From Devosia neptuniae (GTDB lineage: Bacteria > Pseudomonadota > Alphaproteobacteria > Rhizobiales > Devosiaceae): a stretch of DNA of 64,000 nt. The notes under the pieces are model-generated. The model saw nothing but the letters and a program-made list of their open reading frames with translations. It did no database searches and was not told the DNA's origin. This document shows positions 58,848-64,000 of the stretch, piece by piece (the first letter of the stretch is position 1; each line of letters starts with the position of its first letter). A program made the position numbers and the translations under genes. The stretch lies in NCBI RefSeq assembly GCF_025452235.1, contig NZ_CP104965.1, forward strand, positions 2,600,501-2,664,500, in the 5' to 3' direction.

Positions 58848-59763
58848 GAAGCAATATATTGCCCTGGTGGTCGATGACTCCATTGAGTCATTGAGCTTCC
58901 TGACCACGGCTCTGGAGGCCGAAGGCGTCACGGTCCTGCTCGCCCGCAGCGGCGAGGCGGCGCTCAGTATCGCCGGCAAGATCGTGCCCGATATCATCCT
59001 GATGGATGCCGTCATGCCGGGGCTCGACGGCTTTGAGACCTGCACGCGCCTCAAGGCGATGTCGAGCGTGGCGCAGGTACCCGTGATTTTCATGACCGGG
59101 CTGACCGAGACCGAGCATATCGTGCATGCGCTCGATGTGGGCGGGGTGGATTATCTCACCAAGCCCATCAATCTTGATGAGCTACGCGCCCGCATCCGCG
59201 TGCATCTGGCCAATGCCCGCCGGGCGCAAAGCGCACGGGTGGCGCTCGACGCCGCCGGCCGGCATTTGATGGCGCTGTCCAGCGGCGGCGTAACGCTGTG
59301 GGCGACGCCGCAGGCGGGTAAGCTACTGGAGCGCACCATGCCCGGCATGGATGCTGCTGCCTTCATCGCTGCCCAAGTCCGGCCCTGGCTCGATGCTCGT
59401 GCCGGCGCCAATTCCATCGCTGGCGACAGCCTGATGCTTGAGCCCGGCAACGGTGCGCGCATCCAGCTCATGTGCCTGGGCATGATCGGGGCTGACGAAT
59501 ATCTGTTCCGCCTGCTCACCCCCGGCGACGAGAACCAGGATGGCATTCTGCGCCGCCAGTTCGGCCTGACGCAGCGCGAAAGCGAAGTGCTATTATGGAT
59601 CGCCCGCGGCAAGTCCAACCGCGATATTGGGGACATCCTTGGGCTCAGCCCGCGCACGGTGAACAAGCACCTCGAACAGGTCTATTCCAAGCTCGGGGTG
59701 GAAAACCGCGCCTCGGCGGCCATCCGCGCCACCCATGTGCTGCAATCCTCATTGGAGGATTGA
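58834..59763 (+). CDS. LuxR/NarL-type response regulator paired with the hybrid kinase
   Basis: The ATG at 58834 overlaps the kinase gene by 14 bases and gives 309 residues; the frame upstream is a kinase shadow. The receiver (residues 8-125) has Asp14/Asp15, the phospho-acceptor Asp58 (IILMDAVMPGLDG), Thr88 and Lys110 (YLTKPIN). A linker of about 110 residues (130-240, PAS-like in character) precedes the LuxR HTH (GLTQRESEVLLWIARGKSNR, then LSPRTVNKHLEQVYSKLGVE). The linker makes it longer than the usual NarL type (about 215 residues). It probably controls urtABCDE and possibly its own operon. Confidence 0.92.
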   Translation: MSEVEKQYIALVVDDSIESLSFLTTALEAEGVTVLLARSGEAALSIAGKIVPDIILMDAVMPGLDGFETCTRLKAMSSVAQVPVIFMTGLTETEHIVHALDVGGVDYLTKPINLDELRARIRVHLANARRAQSARVALDAAGRHLMALSSGGVTLWATPQAGKLLERTMPGMDAAAFIAAQVRPWLDARAGANSIAGDSLMLEPGNGARIQLMCLGMIGADEYLFRLLTPGDENQDGILRRQFGLTQRESEVLLWIARGKSNRDIGDILGLSPRTVNKHLEQVYSKLGVENRASAAIRATHVLQSSLED

Positions 59764-59820
59764 TCAGCCGATCACGTCTTTCCCCACACGGGAACCCATG
59801 CTTGCCAGCCCCGTTAGTTT

Positions 59821-59959
59821 ACCGAGCCCGCCAATGACGGGCCTAGGCTTGGCGTGTCGCCGTTTCGATGCGCCAACCTTCGGTGGACTGCCGCAGAGGC
59901 TGACGCTCCTTTGTGGTGTCTCCGGTGGGACGCGAAACCTCGGTTTCGCGTCCTTTTTT
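59821..59959 (+). ncRNA. Candidate structured small RNA or 3' UTR downstream of the response regulator
   Basis: Four consecutive hairpins can be drawn: GCCCG/CGGGC (59826-59842), TTGGCG/CGCCAA with flanking AGG/CCT (59855-59879), CCGCAGAGG/CCTTTGTGG (59891-59915, with two G-T pairs), and a 12-bp terminator stem (59928-59953) followed by six T. The third loop holds CTGACGCTCCTT with an anti-Shine-Dalgarno-like CTCCTTT. No ORF fits this region. It may be an independent RNA or one processed from the regulator's 3' end. The remaining bases to 60121 are AT-rich and hold the promoter region of the next gene. Confidence 0.4.
59928..59959 (+). terminator. Strong intrinsic terminator
   Basis: GGACGCGAAACC and GGTTTCGCGTCC form a perfect 12-bp inverted repeat separated by 2 bases, directly followed by TTTTTTATTG. 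It is about 165 bases past the response-regulator stop. Confidence 0.92.
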
Positions 59960-60121
59960 ATTGTCCTGTATTCAAAATTTTAGAAGAGTTAATGAAAATG
60001 GAAAATCGAGATTTACCAGACGTTTGGCATGAAATTATGTGATCGTCCAAGTCCGAAACTTAACCTTCGGCCCCGCGTCTCTTCTATGCGGCCAACAAGG
60101 CTGTAACGAGGAGAAAATGCG

Positions 60122-60928
60122 ATGAGGAGAGTTGTTTCAACAGTTCTTGCCGGCATCTTGCTTGCCGGTACGGCAATGCCTGCCTTCTCCGAAGGTTTGC
60201 TTGGAGGTATTCTGGGCAGCGGCGATGATAATAGCTTAGTCAATATCAGCTCGGGGCCTGCTTCTGACTCCGGTCTCGTCAATATCGGTCTGGGCGGCGA
60301 CGATAGCGGTCTGCTGGACGTCGATGCCAATATCGGTAATGGCGGCACGATCGCCAATGCCAATGTGGAGGTCGGCGGCAGCGGCGGTCTCCTGGATGCC
60401 GAGGCGAACCTGCTCAACGATACGGTGGGCGTTACCGCCAATATCGGCGGCGAAAGCCTGATCGATATCGGCATCGGGATCGGCAATCCCGGCGGGCCGG
60501 GAGGCCCTGGCGGACCGGGTAATCCTGGCGGGCCGGGAGGTCCTGGTGGCCCCGGCGGACCTGGCGGTCCCGGAGGTCCTGGTGGCCCCGGCGGCATCCT
60601 GCCCGGCGGCGGCGGGGCCGGTGGCTTCGCGAATGCGGCCTGTGCCGGCCAGTCGCCCAACCAGCTGGTGCGCCTGGTGCGTTCGACCCGCATGGATGCT
60701 TCCTGGGCCCGTGCCTCGAATGTGCAGATCCAGCGTGTCGGCGTGTGCCCGGAAATCCGGGTCTGGCTGCAAGGCCAGCTGGACGGCTCCGGCTTTGGCC
60801 CGGCCTTGCAGAACGCCGTCATGAACGACGCGCTGATCAGCACCTCGCTCAGCCGCGCCAGCTTCGGGCCAGACCGTGTCTTCGCGGTCAAACGCTCCGG
60901 CTCGCAACTGACGGTCTACGTCTACTAA
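60122..60928 (+). CDS. Secreted collagen-like protein with Gly-Gly-Pro repeats
   Basis: The 268-residue protein has a signal peptide (MRRVVSTVLAGILLAGTAMP, cleaved after AFSE), then a Gly/Asp/Asn-rich repetitive region (residues 24-120, units such as LVNIGLGGDDSGLLDVDANI). A collagen-like tract of about twelve G-G-P or G-N-P triplets follows (121-158, bases 60482-60595). A compact C-terminal domain of about 98 residues carries two Cys (174 and 209) and ends in SGSQLTVYVY. GAGGAG precedes the ATG. It stands alone and ends at a strong terminator. Surface display, biofilm or adhesion roles are guesses from composition. Confidence 0.88.
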   Translation: MRRVVSTVLAGILLAGTAMPAFSEGLLGGILGSGDDNSLVNISSGPASDSGLVNIGLGGDDSGLLDVDANIGNGGTIANANVEVGGSGGLLDAEANLLNDTVGVTANIGGESLIDIGIGIGNPGGPGGPGGPGNPGGPGGPGGPGGPGGPGGPGGPGGILPGGGGAGGFANAACAGQSPNQLVRLVRSTRMDASWARASNVQIQRVGVCPEIRVWLQGQLDGSGFGPALQNAVMNDALISTSLSRASFGPDRVFAVKRSGSQLTVYVY

Positions 60929-60948
60929 CCAGCCGATTGTGCATTTGT

Positions 60949-60975
60949 CCAAGGCCCGGCACTGCCGGGCCTTGG
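60949..60975. terminator. Bidirectional terminator between the collagen-like gene and the M16 peptidase
   Basis: CCAAGGCCCGGC and GCCGGGCCTTGG form a perfect 12-bp stem with an ACT loop. It lies between convergent genes, 20 bases past one stop and 10 bases from the other. T-tracts are poor on both sides. Confidence 0.75.
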
Positions 60976-60985
60976 CGTGTTTGCC

Positions 60986-62317
60986 CTAAGGCGCTGGCTG
61001 GGCCTGTGGGCCGATCAGCAATGTCGTCGGCTTGACGGTGAGCAGCTTGGCGGCGACGGCTTTGACGTCCTCGACACTCACCGCCTCGATCAGTTCTTCT
61101 CGTCGCGTCAGGTGGTCGATGCCCAGATTGCGCAGGTCGGGACCGACCAGGGTATTGGCGATCGCGCTCGATGAGTTCAGCTCGTTGATTGGATAGGAGC
61201 CGATCACATATTTCTTGGCCGAGGCCAGTTCGGCTGCTGTCGGCCCATCCTTGGCCAGCCGGGCGATGACGTCCTGCGCCACAGTCAGCGTTTCCTCGGC
61301 GCGGTCGGGGCGGGTGGCTGTGCCGATGATCAGCATTTCGGTGTGCTGGAAATTGAGCAGGGCCGAACTGATATTGTAGGCCAGCCCGCGCTGTTCGCGC
61401 ACTTCGGCGGTAAGGCGCGACAGGATGCTGCGGCCGCCCAGGATTTCATTCATCAGATAGGCGGCGAAATAGTCCGGCGCATCGCGCTTGATGCCGGGAT
61501 AGGCGAGATAAATCGCCGTCTGCGGCAGGTCGTAATTGACCTCGAGGTCCTTGCCGAGCACGGGTTCGATATCGGCTACCGGCGTCAGCGCCGGCTGCTC
61601 GGGCAGGGCGCCGAACAGCATGTCGAGCACCTGCGCGGCATCTGCCGCGTCGATATCGCCGACGATTGCGACATGCAGGTTGGCGCGGGCGAAAATGGCC
61701 TTGTGCAACGCCCGCAGATCATCCGCCGTTACACCGGCCAGCGTTTCCGGATTGCCCTCGCGGCGGCGGGCATAGGGGTGTTCGCCATAGAGCGCCTGTG
61801 CCCACAGCGTTTGCGCCGCCTTGCCCGGGTCCTTGGCGGAGGCCACAATGCCCGCGACGATCTGCGCCCGCATGCGATCGATGGGGTCCTGATCGAAGCG
61901 CGGCGCCTCGATCGCCAGTTTGAGCAGGTCCAGCGCCTCGTCGCGCTGTTCGCTGAGCAGGCGCATCGAGCCATAAAGGGCGTCGTTATCGGCGGCAAAG
62001 CCCATTTCCGCCCCGACATTATCCAGCGCGATCTGGAAGGCCTCGCTATCCAGATCCCCCGCGCCTTCGTCGAACAGGGCGGTCATCAGATTGGCCAGCC
62101 CTTCTTTGCCCACCGGATCCTGCGTGGTGCCGCCTTCAAAGGCAAAGCGGATGGTGATCAGGGGCAGGGAATGGTCTTCCACCAGCCAGGCCTTGATGCC
62201 CTTGGGCGAGGTGACTTGCTGGAATTGCACTTCCGCCTGTGCGGGCAGGGCCAGCAGCAGCGTCAACAGCGCGGCAAGGATTGCGAGCGGACGGCGGAGC
62301 ATGGGCAAATAGGTCAT
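60986..62317 (-). CDS. M16-family peptidase-like protein, non-catalytic partner (PqqL/YmxG-like)
   Basis: The ATG at 62317 overlaps the upstream TGA by 4 bases and gives 443 residues with a signal peptide (MTYLPMLRRPLAILAALLTL, cleaved after PAQA). Two M16 domains are present (GGTTQDPVGKEGLANLMTAL; FAAYLMNEILGGRSILSRL; REQRGLAYNISSALL). The zinc-binding HxxEH motif is absent: the corresponding stretch reads GLANLMTALFDEG. The pair therefore looks like the catalytic/non-catalytic subunit arrangement of periplasmic M16 proteases, with this as the substrate-binding half. Confidence 0.9.
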   Translation of the reverse strand: MTYLPMLRRPLAILAALLTLLLALPAQAEVQFQQVTSPKGIKAWLVEDHSLPLITIRFAFEGGTTQDPVGKEGLANLMTALFDEGAGDLDSEAFQIALDNVGAEMGFAADNDALYGSMRLLSEQRDEALDLLKLAIEAPRFDQDPIDRMRAQIVAGIVASAKDPGKAAQTLWAQALYGEHPYARRREGNPETLAGVTADDLRALHKAIFARANLHVAIVGDIDAADAAQVLDMLFGALPEQPALTPVADIEPVLGKDLEVNYDLPQTAIYLAYPGIKRDAPDYFAAYLMNEILGGRSILSRLTAEVREQRGLAYNISSALLNFQHTEMLIIGTATRPDRAEETLTVAQDVIARLAKDGPTAAELASAKKYVIGSYPINELNSSSAIANTLVGPDLRNLGIDHLTRREELIEAVSVEDVKAVAAKLLTVKPTTLLIGPQAQPAP

Positions 62318-63672
62318 TCTTGGGCTCCGGCGTCGCTGGGCAGCAGATAGCTGGTCACGGCAAGGTCTGGATCGAGATATTTTGCGGCCACGGCCTGCAC
62401 CTGCTCGATGGTGACGGCGCGAATCCGGTCGGGCCACTCGGTGAGATTGTCGATGCTGCCGCCATTGGCCAGCTCGGCGCCATAGATATTGGCCATGCTG
62501 AATTGCACATCGCGGGCGAAAATGATGGAGCGCACATAGCGCGCCTTGGCCGCATCCAGTTCGGCCTGGGTGACGCCATCCTTGATCAGCTGCGTGACCT
62601 GCGCGGAGATGGCCGCCTCGACCTCGGCCAGCGCCTTGTCCGGCTGCGGCGCGCCATAGAGCGTGAAGGTGCTGGGGTCATAGGCCCCGCCATCATAGCG
62701 GGTGGCCGCCGAAGCGCCGATGCCGGTTTTGACGATCTGCTGATAGAGCCGGCTGCGGCTGCCCCCGCCCAGGATTTCCGAGAGCAGGTCCAGCGCCTCG
62801 GCCTCGCCATCTTCGGCGGTCCGATAGGTGGGCACGATCCAGGAGGTGCTGAAGCTCGGGATTCCCACGCGCGGGTCGGCCAGGGTCACGGTGCGCCTGG
62901 TATTGTGCTCGGGTTCGGACGGACGCACCCGCGGCGGCAGGTCGGGGCCACGCGGCACGACACCATAGCTGGCTTGGGCCAGCGTGCGAACCGTCTGCGC
63001 ATCGACATCGCCCGCCACCACCAGCACGGCGTTGTTGGGCGCATAATATTGATTGTAGAACGCCACCGCATCGGCGCGGTTGAGCTGCTCCATCTCGTGC
63101 ATCCAGCCAATGGTGGGAATGCGATAGGGATGGTTCTGGAACAGGGTGGCGTTGACCTCCTCCTGCAACAGCGCCTGCGGATTGCCATCGGTGCGCATGC
63201 GCCGCTCCTCAAGCACCACATCGCGTTCCGAGCCGATCACATCCTCGGTGAGGATCAGGCCGCGCATGCGGTCCGCCTCGAAGTCCATCACATCGGCCAG
63301 CGCGTCGGGCGGAATGACCTGGTAATAGGCCGTGACGTCGGTGGTGGTGAACGCGTTGCCGCTGCCGCCAATTTCGGTAACGAAGCGATCGAGTTCCCCC
63401 GCCGGATGGCGCGCCGTGCCCTTGAACATCAGGTGCTCGAGAAAATGGGCAATCCCCGATTTGCCCGGCGCCTCATCGGCACTGCCCACCTTGTACCAGA
63501 CCATATGGGTCACGATCGGCGCGCGATGATTGGGGATCACCACGACCTCAAGCCCATTGTCGAGCACGAAATGCTCGGCTACCGGCGCTTCGGGCTGCAC
63601 GGCCTCCTCGGCCATAACAGGCACGACAAGCAGCGCGGTCAGGGCGAACGCCATGGCGGATTTGAACATCAT
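62314..63672 (-). CDS. M16-family zinc metallopeptidase (catalytic subunit)
   Basis: The two ATGs at 63672 and 63669 start a signal peptide (MMFKSAMAFALTALLVVPVM), giving about 452 residues; the frame open to 63825 has no supporting ribosome site. The inverzincin motif HFLEHLMFKG holds the HxxEH zinc site, with the distal Glu in LEERRMRTDGNP. The substrate-binding Arg/Tyr region and C-terminal M16 domain follow (FSEILGGGSRSRLYQQIV type). It probably degrades peptides in the periplasm together with the overlapping partner gene. Confidence 0.93.
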   Translation of the reverse strand: MMFKSAMAFALTALLVVPVMAEEAVQPEAPVAEHFVLDNGLEVVVIPNHRAPIVTHMVWYKVGSADEAPGKSGIAHFLEHLMFKGTARHPAGELDRFVTEIGGSGNAFTTTDVTAYYQVIPPDALADVMDFEADRMRGLILTEDVIGSERDVVLEERRMRTDGNPQALLQEEVNATLFQNHPYRIPTIGWMHEMEQLNRADAVAFYNQYYAPNNAVLVVAGDVDAQTVRTLAQASYGVVPRGPDLPPRVRPSEPEHNTRRTVTLADPRVGIPSFSTSWIVPTYRTAEDGEAEALDLLSEILGGGSRSRLYQQIVKTGIGASAATRYDGGAYDPSTFTLYGAPQPDKALAEVEAAISAQVTQLIKDGVTQAELDAAKARYVRSIIFARDVQFSMANIYGAELANGGSIDNLTEWPDRIRAVTIEQVQAVAAKYLDPDLAVTSYLLPSDAGAQE

Positions 63673-63763
63673 CGGCAGGTTCCCGGAAAGACGATGGCGC
63701 ATGGGTAGACGAGTTCGCCCCGATCGCGGAAGCAATTGTTCGTCAGCGGTGGAAAAGCCGCAC

Positions 63764-64000
63764 CTAGCCCAGCGGATAGGCCACATAGGCCAGGCGCTGG
63801 CTATCGGGCGCCCAGGAATTGACATTGATCGTGCCCTGGCCGCCGAAAAAGCTAGCCAGCGTACGCACCCGCCCGCCCTCGGGCGACATCAGCCGCAGCA
63901 ACACATCCTTGTCGGCGGGGTGGCCAAGCGTGCCCTGGGGGAAACTGAGCAGCGCAACCACCGAGCCATCCGGCGACAGGTGGGGGAACCAGTTGACGAA
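63764..64000 (-). CDS. PD40/TolB-like beta-propeller protein (5' part beyond window edge)
   Basis: The final 78 codons enter from the right edge in an open frame (FVNWFPHLSPDGSVVALLSF at the edge) and end with NVNSWAPDSQRLAYVAYPLG. The P-D-G and P-D-S strands with hydrophobic partners (HLSPDG, SWAPDS) are PD40/WD40-like propeller repeats as in TolB. GTLGHPADKDVLLRLM is a conserved stretch of a TolB-like family of unknown role. The start lies outside the window. It reads in the same direction as the M16 genes, 91 bases upstream of them. Confidence 0.75.
   Translation of the reverse strand, partial: FVNWFPHLSPDGSVVALLSFPQGTLGHPADKDVLLRLMSPEGGRVRTLASFFGGQGTINVNSWAPDSQRLAYVAYPLG

Noticed and set aside
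59992..60042. Tiny ORF (MKMENRDLPDVWHEIM) in the AT-rich stretch before the collagen-like gene
   Set aside because: There is only a weak GAAGAG ribosome-like stretch, no family likeness and no length to judge. It may be chance in AT-rich DNA.

Overview
The window is GC-rich (roughly 60-65% by eye) and densely coded. It reads as chromosome of an alphaproteobacterium of the order Hyphomicrobiales (Rhizobiales). The main clues are the operon orders pstSCAB-phoU-phoB, phnCDE1E2 (phoCDET-like), glgP-glgB-glgC-glgA-pgm-glgX and ureDAB-orf-C plus EF-DUF3995-G, together with a TTAA-N7-TTAA CtrA-type box and rhizobial-type palindromic intergenic repeats. A Devosia-like organism is my best guess, from general resemblance only. 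No plasmid, prophage, insertion-sequence, CRISPR or rRNA features were seen.

Layout. 1-6070: phosphate uptake operon pstS-pstC-pstA-pstB-phoU-phoB on the minus strand (phoB runs off the left edge), behind a Pho box. 6271-9890: a palindromic repeat, an IclR regulator and a nitrate/sulfonate/taurine-type ABC importer. 10112-12910: pseudoazurin, a GNAT acetyltransferase, an SLC10-like symporter and a small Fis-type HTH protein behind a CtrA box. 12922-17265: a second Pho box and the phnC-phnD-phnE-phnE2 phosphonate/phosphate importer. 17287-17362: tRNA-Ile2(CAT). 17395-24700: a LacI regulator divergent from an oxidoreductase-isomerase-sugar ABC importer operon, with a perfect operator palindrome. 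24807-29946: LysE exporter, a frameshifted nucleoside hydrolase, an AI-2E/PerM family protein and a CPA2 cation/proton antiporter. 30048-41360: the complete glycogen synthesis and breakdown cluster. 41537-55224: urease genes (ureG, F, E, then three unrelated genes, then ureC, orf, B, A, D) and the urea ABC importer urtABCDE, all on the minus strand apart from one small secreted ORF. 55470-59763: a divergent two-component system whose kinase is fused to an NCS1-type transporter. 59764-60121: a structured, terminator-ended stretch that may be a small RNA. 60122-60928: a secreted collagen-like Gly-Gly-Pro protein. 60986-64000: two M16 peptidases and the end of a PD40/TolB-like protein.

How the genes fit together. 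PhoB, made at the end of the pst operon, probably controls both pst and phn through near-identical Pho boxes, so phosphorus uptake is a local regulon. The right half is a urea island: UrtABCDE imports urea, urease hydrolyses it to ammonia and CO2, and the divergent transporter-kinase hybrid with its LuxR-type response regulator is a strong positional candidate for sensing urea or a related nitrogen compound and switching on urt. That fused sensor, its cysteine-rich linker and the inverted repeat in the shared intergenic region are the most interesting system here. A recurring feature is a stable hairpin directly after the solute-binding-protein gene in four of the five ABC operons.
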